The notes: generated from the sequence alone by a model not told the origin. Numbered from the stretch's first letter, positions 1 to 13,000 are shown. The stretch: DNA of 64,000 nt from Buxus sempervirens (GCA_947561395.2 OX387183.1:37554901-37618900); one strand, 5' to 3'. A program made the numbers and translations.

Positions 1-1545
1 GAGGGTCCAGGTTGATGGCCGTAGGTGGAGTCTTGACAGGGGTAGGAGGGTCCACGGTGATTTTCTTGGCATCAATGAGATCCTAGATTGCGTGCCGGAG
101 TGCCCAACACTGATTGGTACAATGCCCTAGCGACCCCATGTGATATTCATAGATTTCTTTAGGGTCGTAGTTCCTCCCAATGCTGCATTTGGGTTAGGAG
201 ATATCATCTTCAAATAGCTCTTCTTGAGCAATGTGGAAAGAAGTTCTGTTGGCGTATAGGGAAGCTGTGTGAACACCATGTTTCTTCTTTCCTCCCTTTG
301 CTCTTTTGTCAGTCCTGTGGGCCTTGTGTCGCTTGGATGATTCCCTTTCTGTAGGTGAAACGGTTGTTGCCCCTGTGTTGAGTCAACACTTACCACTTCT
401 TTCTGGCCCTCAGCCTTCCTACTTCCATTCGTGGGCCTTCTTGATACTGTGCTAGGTGCCCTTGCCTCTATCAACCCTGCCTTAATACTGCCCTCAACTC
501 TATCAGCGATCTAGACCAGGGCGCTGACGCTTGTTGCCTGCTGGCCAATCAGGTGGGAATAATATGGTTGCCCCAGGGTAGAGATGAAGAGAGTGGCCAT
601 ATCTTCTTCTGTTAATTGTGGACGTACCATCATTGCGTGCTCATGCCACCTCCGGGCGTATTCCCTAATGGTCTCTCCAGCCTTCTTGCTCATCCTCATC
701 AGTTCCATCCTTGTGGGTACCACTTTATAATTAAACTTAAATTGCTTTATGAAGAGGTGGGCCAAATCTGCCCAGGTGCAGATTTGTGCCGGGTTCAACG
801 TGGAAAACCAGCGATGCGCTTGCCCGGTTAGGGATCTTTGGAACAACTGTATCATCAGCTTCTCGTCACGATTGTACCCAACCATGGCTCCACAGTACGC
901 TCTCAGATGCGGGATCGGGCATCCTGTCCCATCAAACTTCTCAAAGTCGGGACACTTGAACTTTTCTGGGAGTTGTATGTCTGGGAAGAAACAGAAGTTA
1001 TCCACTGTCATCTACCCGGGCACTGTCCCTTTTTTCAGCTCTCACACTTCTGCCCTGAGGTCATTAATCTCGGTCCTGACTTTAGGCGGGATGACCCTTG
1101 CTTAATTTCTCTACCTGTGCCATTCTTCTTCCTCTTCATGGATTACTTCAGGGACATGTGGGAGACACAGAGCTTCTTCATGAGGTGGTTGATATTGCTG
1201 CTGACCTTGAGGGGCAACAGGAGGTGGTATTTGTGGAGGGTGGGCAAGTAGAGGGATTGCATGAACTGGTGGTGGGGCTTGTGGCAGCCCTTGCAATTCT
1301 TGCGGCAATGGCTGCTGCTCTCCTTGCGGTTGGGGGATGACTGGCTGTGGCATCTGACTGATTAGATTTTGGAGCATCTGAGTGACTTGCCCCATCTGTT
1401 GAGTAAACTATCCCATTTGCTGGGTCAGATTCACAACTACTGGGTCATCCTCAATTTTGCATTGAGGCAGCTGTGGTGCTGGAGGTTGTGGTGCTGGAGG
1501 CGGTGGCACGGGTGGCTCTTCCGAATTCCTTCTTGTATAAGACAT
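1..1545 (-). pseudogene. Ty3/gypsy retrotransposon gag, decayed, runs off left edge
   Basis: Read right to left from an ATG at 1545. A Pro/Gln-rich N-terminus is followed by a retrotransposon gag core (about 1011-520) with motifs such as RAYCGAMVGY, LTGQAHRWF, DLAHLFIKQFK and AGETIREYARRWHE. Further left, after a frameshift near 190, comes a zinc-knuckle-like tail (YEYHMGSLGHCTNQC) and then DLIDAKKI. The first Cys of the usual CCHC appears to be Tyr. In-frame stops lie at 1408-1410, 1111-1113, 1102-1104, 1042-1044, 1012-1014 and 511-513; another (83-85) is in the shifted frame. Gag would package element RNA into virus-like particles; this copy cannot make it. Protease and pol would lie left of the window. 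The lineage looks like a large non-chromoviral gypsy (Tat/Ogre-like), which is inference. Confidence 0.85.
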
Positions 1546-1736
1546 TAACAGGTATGCTTCGATTAGCAATGATTGCAACGTTCTCCAACCCTAGGGAAAA
1601 TAAAAATAAAAAAAGAAAAACAAAAGAAAAGACATGTTAGTTTTTTCAAAAGTGGTTTGCTCTCATACGAGGGAAGCCGTGGTTTAGCAGGAATGAATTT
1701 CAGGTTGTGCATATCATTGAAACAGTCAATGGAAAA

Positions 1737-1928
1737 AAGAATCTTGACACTGAGAACAGCGCTGCAGCCGTGAAAGGCAACCGCCGTGTATGGCTATGAA
1801 AAAGAATCTTGACACTACGAACAGTACTGTAGCCGTGGAAGGCAACCGCTGTGAATGGCTATGCATGAGAAAGAATCTTGACACTGCAAATAGTGCCGCA
1901 GCTGTGGAAGGCAACCACCGTGAATGGC
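1737..1928. repeat. Three-unit tandem repeat upstream of gag
   Basis: Three imperfect units begin at 1737, 1802 and 1871 (periods 65 and 69 bp). Each starts AAGAATCTTGACACT and contains GGAAGGCAACC. The array lies just upstream of the minus-strand gag, so it probably belongs to the 5' untranslated region or LTR of that element. Confidence 0.8.
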
Positions 1929-1935
1929 TTCCTTG

Positions 1936-2308
1936 AAAGCTGTGCTATCCTGTGTGTGGGAAAGGTAGCCCCAAGGGTGGTCATCTTGAAAGCTGTGTTA
2001 TCCCGTGCATGGAAAGGGTAGCCGAAGCTGTGTTATCCCGAACACGAGAAGGGTAGCCCAAGGGTGGTCATCTTGAAAGCTGTGCTATCTCGAACATGAG
2101 AAGGGTAGCCCAGGGTGGCCATCTTGAAAGCTGTGCTATCCCATGTATGGGAAGGGTAGCCGAAGTTGTGTTGTCCCAAACACGAGAAGGGTTGCCCAAG
2201 GGTGGATGTCGTGGATGGCTTATGGTGAGCTATGCTATCCCGTGTATGGGAAGGGTAGCTCAAGGAGGAATGCTGTGTATGGCTTATGGTGAGCTGTGCT
2301 ATCTCGTG
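1936..2308. repeat. Second tandem array (GCTATCCC...GGGTAGC units)
   Basis: About eight imperfect units begin near 1936, 1989, 2023, 2075, 2127, 2160, 2227 and 2290. The common core is GCTGTGCTATCCCGTGTATG followed by GGAAGGGTAGC. Several units carry a small dyad: TCCC...GGGA at about 2138 and 2237, TCTC...GAGA at about 2086. The same unit reappears at 15566 after the A1 and chromovirus insertions, so this is the flank that was interrupted. Confidence 0.8.
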
Positions 2309-3328
2309 TGTGCGCGCGTCGGAAACGCTGCATGGGAAAGTTCGAAGTCTCTACCGCTTGATGGGGTGCAGGCGGACACCTGGGTGCCTAATCTTGTCTA
2401 ATTTGGGCTTTGGTGTGCGGTTTGAGATTCTAAGTAGGGTCTCGGTTGAGGTCTGGGGAAGTCCGTAGACACCCCAGTCCACCCCGTCCGATGACAGGTC
2501 CCATGGGTTCCCTGGTTTGAGTCAGCTTACTTTGGTCTCACCCGATTCCTAATTCGATAGGCAAATTTGGTTAAGTCTGGTGGGACCACCTGAGTGGTGT
2601 GGGTCCCTTTAATTGCTTTTATCTTGCTTAATTTAGGTGATTTGAGTCTGACTGGGTGGGCCCCGTTGGAAGGCCCACGGTGTCCCTGGTAGGCTTGGTT
2701 AAACCCACAAATCCCTTGGTGGGCCTCTGTCTAGTCCTAGGAGGCCCTTTGGGCTTAGGTTAGTGAGTTGATTTTACTTAATTGTTTAAGTTGGATTTTT
2801 AGGTGATTTTCATGCAAAAGGTTGGTCTGCATTGGTCGAAGGGCCCCAGGGTGGGCCCCCATGATGGTTGTCAAATCTTTATTTATCTTTGCAAAAGTGC
2901 GCTGGACATTGGGCTTGGGGCCCGCGATCCAGTTTTGGGCTTGAAAGCCCATCTCTTTGAAGTCTAGGGTTTGCACCTTGACTTGGTTGCTTGGTGGGCT
3001 TTGGTGGGCCCGATAGGCCCTAACCCTTGGTCTCGGCCAAACCACGCAATTTAAACATCATTCCACAAGATGGGTTCGGGTGGGCCGCATTGGGTTTGGC
3101 CCACTCGGTTTGGTTGATTTATTTATCTTGCTTATTTACATGCAAACGGATTTATTAGGCTTGGTGGGCCCCATTGGAAGGCCCACTAATATTCCGAGTT
3201 GGACCGGCGGTCTAGGTCCCAAGTTGGGTTTCCGGGTGACCCGGAAACCCTATTGGTTTGCTTGGTTTGGTAAAAGTCATCACAAAATTCGGCCAAGGAC
3301 ATAAAATCCTGAAAATGGCATTTCTGCC

Positions 3329-3393
3329 GTGTATTCGGCCTTAGTTTCCGGATACACACAAGCTTTAGGAGATCCGGCCTGAGTTGCTAGATC
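3329..3393. repeat. Distal hairpin pair of A1
   Basis: GTGTATTCGG (3329-3338) faces CCGGATACAC (3348-3357), with one wobble-type mismatch. GATCCGGC (3371-3378) faces a decayed GCTAGATC (3386-3393). The loop CTGAGTT recurs in other copies. Confidence 0.65.
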
Positions 3394-3617
3394 ACCACAG
3401 AATTGCATTTTCTGTGGTTTTGCCAATTGGGATGCATCTGTGGGCTTCTTGGGGTCTTTCTATAAGTCATGTGGGCCCCTGGGAAGGCCCGCGTTGATTC
3501 AGGTTTGGGGAGAAGCCTCGTTTGGCTTCCTTTTGGGGTGTTCCAGCAAAAGGCAACTAAGCATACCGATGTACATGCAACCTCATGGCAATTAGATGGA
3601 CCAAACAGCAACATAAA

Positions 3618-3641
3618 GGGGGGAGGGGGGGGGGGGGGGGG
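3618..3641 (+). repeat. Poly-G tract
   Basis: Six G, one A and 17 G in a row, on the strand antisense to A1. A run this long may be an assembly-sensitive microsatellite. Confidence 0.9.
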
Positions 3642-5250
3642 TTAAGCATGCCCAAAATTAGCACACGTTCAGTGGGACAAGATCATGCATTCTCATAAAA
3701 AAGTAGGTCATGGGGGGAGGTAACATGCTCACACGCGTATACAAAAAAACAAATGCTAAAGCCAAGGTCAGTACACCTACCCCATAGCATGCATGGTTTT
3801 TTTTTTGTAAACGAAAACAGCAGCTGTCTATGTGGACTTACAGGGCTTATCGTGCATAGATGTGGCCTATAAAGGGCGGGGGAGCTGCTGCTGTTCCCAG
3901 CAGCAGCTCAGGTGTGCCTATAGTGTGTAAATCAGAGAACAAAAGCATGCATAAAAAACCAAACCAAAGCCAATAGACCTGCTGTAGAAAGGAGAAAACA
4001 GCACCAATAAAGGAAAAATCTGGTGGGCTCTAGCATGTTAAAGGGGTTGGACATCATATAGTTGTTAGGGATAGGGCAGCATGCATGCACAGGTTGGAGG
4101 GCTGGGCCTGGTCTGGGGCTGTAGGCTTGCTGAGACAGCAGCAAACAGTGAGAGTTTGCTGCTGTCTCCAACAACCACTCACCTAGGACAAAGCAAAGGG
4201 AGTTGGGGAGTGAAGGGCTGCCTTCTTGTGGGTGCCCAGGGGCTTGGTGGAGCATGCATTTCATAAAAAAACAAGTGACAATCAGCAACGAACCTACCAA
4301 ATAATCATTGGCAATAGCAATTCGTGAATGACATTTGCTGGTGCTTTACTTGTGTCCAAAGAGATATGCATACGTGTAAGGCATGGTCCTTGGGGACTGA
4401 TTTTTATGATGGAAAACAGTAGCTTGCATGCAAGAGAATCTAATCCAACATGCAAGCATAACAAGGAATAAATGCCCACCAGATCCTAACATGCATGACA
4501 CTACCGCAAGAGGACCTTGTGCAAAACAAAACAACAACCAAATACATGTAAAATCAACACAAGTATGATCTAGCGTGCATCACCTATGACCTCCAGCAAG
4601 GTCTGATCCCCAGCCTCATGATCAAACAATGAAAAGAAACAACGAGAGAAGGGGGCTCATAGGGGGTACATTGGATAAAAATGGAGGAGGAACATGCTCT
4701 TCCTTGAAATAACTGACAAGAACCCAAAACAGTAGCTTGTGAGCACCAAAATGAGTAAAAAAGAAAACCTCTCATGCTCCTAAGGACTCTAACGTGGACC
4801 TCTTACCCTCTTACCTTTGCAGCACCTCATGCCACGAAAAGAAAATCAAATGCAAGCTTAATATAACAAGGAAATGAGCCCATGCCAAGAAGAAAGACAA
4901 GAGTGAGAAAGGTAGCAGAAAAACCTGATTTTAATATATGAGTACAACACTATGATAAGGAGCCTTACCTGGTGATCCTTAGCTCTTTTTGGGGAGGTGT
5001 ATGACCTCTTTGCAACAAAACACCAGCTGGGAGCTCCACCTCAGGCCAGCTGCAGCAATGGTTCCACCTTGTGTTGGGGTAGGAATGGAGAGGGAGGAGG
5101 AAAAAAAGAGGTGGGAGCAACCTAGGGTGGTTGGGGGAAGTAATGGAGGTGAAGGAGGCTGGAGAGAAGTTGGTCCGGACCAGCTAGGGTGGGGGAAGAA
5201 GGCCTAAGACTAGCAAAATAAGCCAACCCCCGGCCAGAGGTGGCTGCTGT

Positions 5251-5260
5251 GCTTTTATAG
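5251..5260 (-). promoter_or_regulatory. TATA box of A1
   Basis: CTATAAAAGC on the minus strand. It lies immediately downstream, in sense orientation, of the hairpin cluster at 5271-5536. The same hairpin-then-TATA order is seen in A2-A6, which supports it as the LTR promoter. Confidence 0.6.
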
Positions 5261-5270
5261 ACAATTTTAA

Positions 5271-5536
5271 TGTATCCGGCATTATATGCCGGATACACTA
5301 TCCACTGTTCATAGCCGGCTACACATATGTCCCTTTGTATCCGGCATTAAATGCCGGATACAAAACACAATTATTCGAAAATTAAATGCCCCAAAACACA
5401 ATTATTCGAAAATTAAATGCCGCCGCGAATTTGTTGGGCGTCCGGCTCAAATCTCGCTGATTGATCTTCTTGTATCTAATGAATAGTGTCAGTTATACAC
5501 TGAGATATGTGTATCCGACATATTTGGTCGGATACA
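5271..5536. repeat. Promoter-side hairpin cluster of A1
   Basis: Three perfect hairpins. TGTATCCGGC (5271-5280) pairs with GCCGGATACA (5288-5297). TTTGTATCCGGCATT (5334-5348) pairs with AATGCCGGATACAAA (5350-5364), a 15-bp stem around one base. TGTATCCGAC (5510-5519) pairs with GTCGGATACA (5527-5536). The last differs from the others by a matched G-to-A and C-to-T pair in the two arms. A degenerate fourth lies at about 5308-5325. Confidence 0.85.
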
Positions 5537-5689
5537 AATCGAAAAAATTACGGATTTGCCCCTCGACTTGACCGATTCGACCGATTTGACACTTTTGGAT
5601 ATCTACGGATTGCCCCTGTGAATTTTGGTTTAGTCCCTGAGATATTTGATGATTTTTGGATATTTAAGATTTAGTCCCTGAGATATTTT

Positions 5690-8151
5690 TGTAACGCCCC
5701 GGATCCGTGTTGTTCATTAAAGATATAACACGTCTCACGGAGGTTAGGCAAGGATCGTTAATCAATTTATGATCGCTAGATAATCATACATCTATAACCT
5801 AACAGAGTGCACATTCCCATTTATGCAAAATTTCAACATTTAAACTGAACTGAAATTCATATGGTTCATTCCCAATTACTTTAATACATCTCAATTCATT
5901 CAAGTTCTCAAATTCGGAACAGATAACCTACAAGTCTAAGGAAGGTAATAGTAGTCTTCCTCCCTATATGCCTCAGCAGGATCTACCCCAGAAATCGCCT
6001 CACCACGAGTATCTGAAAAAATAGAACAACAACATAGTGAGATACGAATATCTCAGCGAGTAGCACATGCATGCAGAAATAGTTGAATCACATTTTAAAA
6101 CTATGCATCGACAACACTACAATACGTTTAAACAGTCAACATCAATTTCCCAAGTTCAATTCAAACAAATCACATCTCAATTAAATACAATAACGCATCG
6201 ATTCGTCAATGTCATGACTATCGTTTGGTTGATAAATTAAACATGCCAAGTAGACACTCCACACCTCCATGTACACAGTTCCGGCCTACTCAGGGTTTCG
6301 GATACTCTGAAATGACGGCCTACTCAGGGTTTCGTCATCCAATGCAGGCCTACTCCCCGGGTTTCTGCATTGACAACCAGGCCTACTCAGGGTTTCTGGC
6401 TGCTCTACACCGGTCGTGGCAACACACAAGGCCATGCAATTCCAACAACCAACAATAACATCACATTACTAAGCTTAAACATCTGGATCCAGGACAAGCT
6501 AGACCAAAACAGTAAACATCGTATAATCTCGATTTCAATATCAAAACAAACCATTTATTTCCACATCATGTAATTTCTCATCACAGTTCATCACCTGTCC
6601 CTCTGGACCACGCAGTACCCCAAGTACATTCAGTACTTTCTCATTTCCATAACACAAGTCATATGAAAGTAAAACTCAATCCATTCATACCAAAGAAAAC
6701 CATTCAATACGCATAAAGTTTCCAACAAGTGAAACCAGAAATACAAGAACTTCTCAATCAAAGCAGTGTATAGAATAAGGAAAAGTGACTGGTAACTCTT
6801 ACTAGTTCGGTGTCCGGCACAATACTCATAAGTAACCTAAAACCCAACTTGAAACTCATAAGATGTTCACAACATTTTCCTCTATTAATTTTATAGGCAA
6901 AATGGTTTCCCAGGTTCCTAACCAAGTGAATAGTGAAGTGGTTTAACCCCTAAGAAGTGCAATTACTCTTGGTCAAGTCAGAAATTCCATTTCATTAAGC
7001 AAAATAGGTCTACCGCTCACCTACCGAGGTGGGCGCGAGGTGGGCGCCGGTCGGCGGTGAAGAAAACGGTTAAAAACGACCTGCCGCTCACCCGACGCTA
7101 GGTGAGCGCGAGATGGGCGTGAGGTGGGCGTGAGATTCGCGCGAGATGAGCGCCTTGTTTTCCACTTCGCGCGAGATGAGCGTGAGGTGGGCGCGAGATG
7201 GGCGGTAAGTCATTTTTAACAGGGCGCCTACCTCCGAGGTGAACGCCGGTGAGCGCGAGGTAGGCGGATACCCCCGTGATTTTTCATTCTCTGTTATTCC
7301 AAGATCTACAAGTCTGGCCGGTTGGTTTAGGTCTGTAATTGCTCCAATACACTCCTAATACCCCCAGAACACTTCCCAACCATATTTGAAATTAATCTAA
7401 ACACTTTCATTTTTAATTAAAACTTAACTCCGGATACTCTGTTCATGCAACTTTCCGAAAACCCAGAAACCAGAAAACCTTATACTATCACTAAATATTC
7501 AAACATGCATACGAATAAGCTCGATAAAACCCAAAAGACAAACCCAGTGATAAAACAGTGCTACTCACCTGTGCTTCTTCCCGAACGAGAAAACCCCCGG
7601 CCGATCATTTCTCGGCCACGCGCGCGAATGAAAAGACTATCGAACTACACTTCTCGAGCTGAGGGAAATAACCCAAGTAAAATCAGCTCCGAAATCCTTC
7701 TTCCAGCACTTGCGATAGAGGGTTCTTCACGAACGAAAACCCTAGTCGCCCTCCAGCCGAAATCGCCAGTTTCCTTATGTCCAGACTTAACGAAATATTT
7801 GCCGAAATTATGCTAAGCGCAATTTCATAAACCCGAACCCTACTTTCCATTTTCGTCTACTTACCTATTACATGCTCGCTCGAATACTCTCCCATTTCTT
7901 GATCCTATGCATGTTCGCCTACGGAAGACACTACCTATTCAGCATCTATTCCCGTTTAAAATCACATAACTACACCTTAAGAATACCAATGATAATAATA
8001 CTATTTTTCGGAAAAATGGCTATATAACGCCTGTACATATGAGTATGGGCTAAGCCCTCAAACCACAAAATAACCTGATAAACACAGTTTATACATCAGA
8101 ATAAATAACTAAATAAATAAATAAATATTCACAAAAATTCAGGGTCTTACA
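5690..8151 (-). repeat. 3' LTR of the chromovirus
   Basis: 2462 bp, matching 13020-15481 except at five substitutions, with no net indel. It holds a short repeat of CCTACTCAGGGTTTC (about 6290-6400), a TATA-like TATAAAA on the minus strand at 6889-6895, a GC-rich cluster upstream of it (7018-7275) and a small hairpin, TGAGATA (6038-6044) with TATCTCA (6049-6055). Small ORFs here occur in both LTRs and are not genes. Confidence 0.95.
7018..7275. repeat. GC-rich repeat and inverted-repeat cluster in chromovirus LTR
   Basis: Many copies of GCGAGRTGGGCG or GCGAGATGAGCG are interspersed with inverse forms such as CCGCTCACC and GCGCCTACCTC. It lies about 130 bp upstream (sense) of the LTR TATA motif. 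The same cluster is at 14348-14605 in the other LTR, and a related one is in the solo LTR at about 52019-52225. Confidence 0.75.
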
Positions 8152-8163
8152 TCCTCCCCTCCT
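8152..8163 (-). promoter_or_regulatory. Polypurine tract
   Basis: On the minus strand AGGAGGGGAGGA abuts the start of the 3' LTR. This is the expected primer for plus-strand DNA synthesis. Confidence 0.85.
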
Positions 8164-8191
8164 ACAAGAAATTTCGTCCTCGAAATTTACC

Positions 8192-11100
8192 TCAAGAAGG
8201 AGCAAACAATTCCGGATACTTCTTCTTCATCTCTTCCTCACCTTCCCAAGTGCATTCTTCCACAGTATGATTCTGCCATAGCACTTTCACTAAGGGAACA
8301 ACCTTGGTGCGAAGAATCTGCTCACGACGGTCTAGAATCTGAACTGGTCTCTCTTCGTATGTCAGATCTTCTCGGATCACTAAAGGTTCAGGATTTATCA
8401 CGTGACTAGGATCCGCTATGTACTGCCGCAACATGGATACGTGGAATACATCATGGACTCCTGCTAAATGGTTTGGCAAAGCTAGCTTATAAGCTACCGG
8501 GTTAATCACCTTCACAATCTCAAATGGCCCAATAAAACGTGGAGACAACTTCCCTTTCTTCCCGAATCTCAGGATTCCTTTGGAAGGCGATATCTTCAAG
8601 AACACTTGGTCTCCCACTTCAAATTTCAGCTCACGTCGTCGGGTGTCTGAATAACTTTTCTAACGACTCTGTGCAGTCAACAATCGCTGTCTAATCAGTT
8701 TCACCTTTTCCATACTATCTTGTATAATCTCAGGCCCAAAGTACTGTTTCTCTCCTACCTCCACCCAACACACAGGAGATCTACAAATCCTGCCATAAAG
8801 TGCTTCGTAGGGTGCCATCTGTATACTAGCCTGATAGCTATTATTGTAAGCGAATTCGGCTAAGTGTAAATACTTACTCCAATTGCCACCCCAATCCAGG
8901 ACACAACATCTCAACATGTCCTCTAGAGTCTGAATAGTTCTCTCAGACTGGCCGTCGGTCTGTGGGTGGAAACTAGTACTGAAACTTAACTTAGTTCCCA
9001 TGGCCTCCTGGAAACACTGCCAAAAATGTGAGGTAAACCGAGAATCCCTATCCGATACAATGGACACTGGAACCCCATGCAACCGGACTATCTCTCGAGT
9101 ATACAGCTCTACCAATGATGCCAAAGTCTGTGTGGTCTGGTAAGGCAAAAAGTGAGCTGATTTTGTTAGCCTATCCACAATCACCCATACGCCGTTGTGA
9201 TTCTTAGCTGTAGGCGGTAGCCCACTCACAAAATCCATCGATATATGTTCCCATTTCCACTCAGGAACCGGCAAAGGTCGCATCAAACCTGGAGGTCTCC
9301 TATGCTCTGCCTTTACCTGTTGACAAGTGAGGCACTTGGCTACATACTCCGCAATGTCTTTCTTCATTCCTGACCACCAATATACTGATCTTAGGTTCTT
9401 GTACATCTTGGTGCTCCCAGGGTGAATTGCATATTTGGACCTGTGACTCTCGTCTAGGATCAATCCCTTGACTTCAGCATTATTTGGAACACAAGTCCGC
9501 CCTTGAAATTTCACCAATCCATCCCGAACATCAAAATCTTTCGTGGCCTCATCACCCTTCTCTACTAACCCCTTGATGCGTAATAAATCGGGATCTACCA
9601 ACTGACCTTCCCGAATGCTCTGAATCAACTCTGGCTCTGCTTGAACTCGTGCCATAATCAATCCATGCCCATGAGTGCTGAACTCCCCAGGCCATTCTAC
9701 AACAGTATCCACAAGAGTGCACTGACTAGCCATGAAAGTAGCTAGTGTGGCTACCTCATCTTGAGAAACAACTCTACGACTCAGTGCATCTGCTACCACA
9801 TTAGCCTTGCCCGGGTGATAATGTAGTGTGAAATCATAATCCTTTAGAAGATCCATCCATCTCCTTTGCCTCATATTCAACTCTCTCTGGGAAAATATAT
9901 ATCTTAAGCTCTTGTGATCTGAGAATATCTCGAATTTGGCTCCCATCAAATAGTGCCTCCACAACTTAAGTGCAAACACGATCGCTGCCAACTCTAGATC
10001 GTGCGTAGGGTAATTCTTCTCATGAGTGCGTAGCAACCTTGAAGCATAGGCTACCACATGTCTCTGCTACATCAGAACACAGCCCAACCCTACTCGAGAA
10101 GCATCACAATAGATCGAAAATCCCTCACTCACTGATGGCACAATCAAGACTGGAGCTGAAGACAGTTTACCTTTCAACTCCTGAAAACTGTTCTCACACT
10201 TCTCACTCCATTCAAACTTCACTGCCTTTTTAGTGAGATTGGATAGAGGTGCGGCTACTCGTGAGAAATTCTCTATGAATCTCCTGTAATATCCAGCCAT
10301 CCCCAAGAAGCTCCGAATCTCTGTCACAGATGAAGGTCTAGGCCATTCTGCAACAGCCTGCACTTTAGTGGGATCCACGGCTATACCATTTCCAGAAATC
10401 ACGTGTCCCAAGAAACTCACCTCTCTCAACCAGAACTGACACTTGCTGAACTTGGCATACAATCTGTGCTCTCTCAATGTCTGCAATACAGTTCGGAGGT
10501 GCCTTACGTGATCCTCTCTACTTCGAGAATACACTAGGATATCATCGATGAACACAACTACAAAGCTGTCCAAGTGTGTGTGAAACACCCGATTCATCAG
10601 GTTCATGAAAACAGCTGGGGCATTAGTCAGTCCAAAAGGCATAACCCGAAACTCGTAGTGCCCATATCGAGTACGGAATGCCGTCTTCTCTACATCCTCT
10701 GGGGCTACTCTCAACTGGTGGTATCCAGATCTTAGGTCGATCTTAGAAAACCAAGACGCTCCCCTCAACTGGTCGAACAAGTCATCAATCCGAGGCAATG
10801 GATACTTATTCTTGATAGTGACTTGATTCAATTGGCGGTAATCTATACACATCCTCATCGTCCCGTCCTTCTTCTGGACAAACAGGACTGGTGCACCGCA
10901 TGGTGATACACTGGGCCTAATAAAACCCTTTGCTTCCAATTCATCCAACTGTTTCTTCATCTCATGATTTTCAGGTTGTGACATCCTGTATGGTGGTTTG
11001 GATACAGGTGCCGTGCCAGGTAAAAGTCGTATACTGAACTCAACCTCCCTAGGTGGCGGTAATCCCGGTAGATCGTCTGGGAATATGTCATCAAACTCTG

Positions 11101-12865
11101 CTACTATAGGCACACTAGAAAGACTAAGTGTCGTAGACTCTGCCTCCTCAACCTCAATGGATGCTACTAAACTGATCCGTGTCCTCAACCCTTCACATCG
11201 GAAACAGTGCACTGGCTGGTCTGGTTGACATACCATAATGGTACCCCTATAGCAATCTATGCTCACATGATGCCGAAAAAGCCAATCAATACCTATGATC
11301 ACGTCAAATTCCCCGAATTCCAGTTCTACCAAGTCCCCTGGCAACTCCAAAGAACTCAATCTGATCATGCAATCCCTAAACACGGTCTGTACTCTAGTGG
11401 TTTCCCCCAATGGTGTGTGTACAAGTAGCTCGGACTCGAGTGTGGAAGGAACCAAACCAATACGGCATGCACATAAAGGAGTAATGAAAGATCTAGAAGC
11501 ACCCGAATCGAATAAGCATACGGCTGATCTACCATGAATGAAAAGAATACCTCCAACCAACTGTGGCGCCTCTGGCTCCTCCTCACGAGCCTCCTCGACA
11601 TGCCCTCCCTCAGGCTCATCCTCCTGAGCTGCTACTGCGTATACTCTAGTTTGCTGGGGACGTGGGGGTGGTGCCTGCCGTCTCTGAGGTGCCTGCTGCC
11701 TCTGCGGTAACTGCTGCCTCTGGTATCCCCCACTGCTCTGACCCGGAAGTCTCGGTGGTGCTGGAAGTGCTGGCACGGGTCTAGAGTACTGAAATCTCGA
11801 AGCCTCGGCCGGTCGGGTGTCCATAGGTGCAGTAAGGGCTGGCTTGAGTAACTGGTAAGTGTTCGGGTGGGGACAGTCAGCAACCCGATGCCCATGCTGG
11901 CCACATCTAAAACACGCGCCTGGAGGTGACACGCACGGACCTGGGATGTGAAATCGGCCGCAACTGAAACAACCTCCTGAGCCTCTCCTATCCCTCTGTC
12001 CATAGTCGAACCTCGGTCTCTTGTCCCTATCCGGGACCCTCCGTGTCTCTGTGCCACTCGGCTGTGCCCTAACTCTGCTCTGCTCAGTCCCTGAATCTCT
12101 AATCTCTCTCTCAACTCGCAGAGCTCTCCCCACTAAATCTGAATATCTGGTGCACATCAGCACCGAGACCATGCGCCTGATGTCTGCCCTCAGTCCTCTC
12201 TCGAAATGCTGGGTGCGCCTCTGCTCATCATGCACTATATGGTGAGCAAATCGAGAAAGAACCGCAAACCGAGCCTCGTACTGTGCTACGGTCAAGGATC
12301 CCTGAGAGATATCCATGAACTCTCTCTCCTTCTGCAACCTCACCTCTGCAGAAAAATACTGCTCATAAAAGACCTGCCTAAACTGGTCCCAAGTCATCTG
12401 GATCCCATCTACCGCCTGCCTCCGTAACGACTGCCACCAATGCTGTGCCTCGCCCTCTAGGGTGAAGGTAGCCAATCTCACCCTCCGGTCCTCTGGACAG
12501 TCCATCGTATCAAACATGCGCTCAACTCTAGCTACCCAGCTCTCCGCCTCCAACGGATCTGGAACTCCATAAAACGGCGGGGCAGTCAGCTTTCTGAACT
12601 GATCAATGTCCCTCAAGGACAACTCCTCTCTCACCCGCTGCTGATCCACCGCAGCTCCATGACCATTTCGCTGGCCATTACCATTCCCAGTCTGACTCAT
12701 CCTTTCCTCCCTCTCCATCGCAAGGAGGTGGGCAAGCGAGCCAACCGCAGCCCAAATGTCCTCTACTGGTGGTGGGGCTCCCCGTGGTGGTGCAGGTGGC
12801 CGCTCCTGTGGTACATCCCTCTCTGGACAATCCACAGTCCTCGCACGTCTGCCTCTACCGGCCAT
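8192..12865 (-). pseudogene. Chromovirus gag-pol polyprotein, two nonsense codons
   Basis: One continuous frame of 1558 codons starting at the ATG at 12865 (MAGRGRR); an earlier in-frame TTG is less likely. Order: gag core (about residues 90-255), CCHC knuckle with [14 protein letters not shown] (about 319-331), aspartic protease DSGA (about 453), reverse transcriptase with FIDD (about 772-775), RNase H (YCDAS), integrase with an HHCC region (CLTCQQ) and DDE residues ([24 protein letters not shown]), and a chromodomain-like tail (VLWQNHTVEECTWEGEEEM). Two TAG codons interrupt it at 10067-10069 (RNase H) and 8660-8662 (after integrase). Both lie where a Gln CAG is plausible, i.e. single C-to-T changes. 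The frame is otherwise intact. Confidence 0.95.
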
Positions 12866-13000
12866 GTATACCTGTAAGCACAAAATACCACATTAGTTAA
12901 GAACTCTCTTCTAATCCTCATGGTCTTATCTAGCGTACGCACAACATTTCCCCAGGGTTTTCTATGGTCATACTACCTAAACCTCAAATTTTTCCAGCTT

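Larger units (their letters stand above)
2309..5689 (-). mobile_element. Giant-LTR family A, copy A1, left part (sense minus)
   Basis: The segment begins TGTGCGCGCG at 2309, the reverse complement of the family's sense 3' end (GCGCACA). It shares the GGGGAAGTCCGTAGACACC block and the GGGCCCCRTTGGAAGGCCC block with A2-A6. Toward its right end it holds a TATA box and hairpins, so the sense strand is minus. It is cut by the chromovirus after 5684; bases 5685-5689 (ATTTT) are that element's target-site copy. The region carries no gene: the ORFs in it are short and differ between copies. Confidence 0.8.

Noticed and set aside
6225..7816. ORFs of 60-123 codons repeated at 13555-15146
   Set aside because: They lie in the two LTRs, so they are duplicated with the element; composition is non-coding.
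10998..12877. Several plus-strand ORFs and the 160-codon minus ORF at 11632-12114
   Set aside because: Other-frame shadows of the chromovirus gag-pol.
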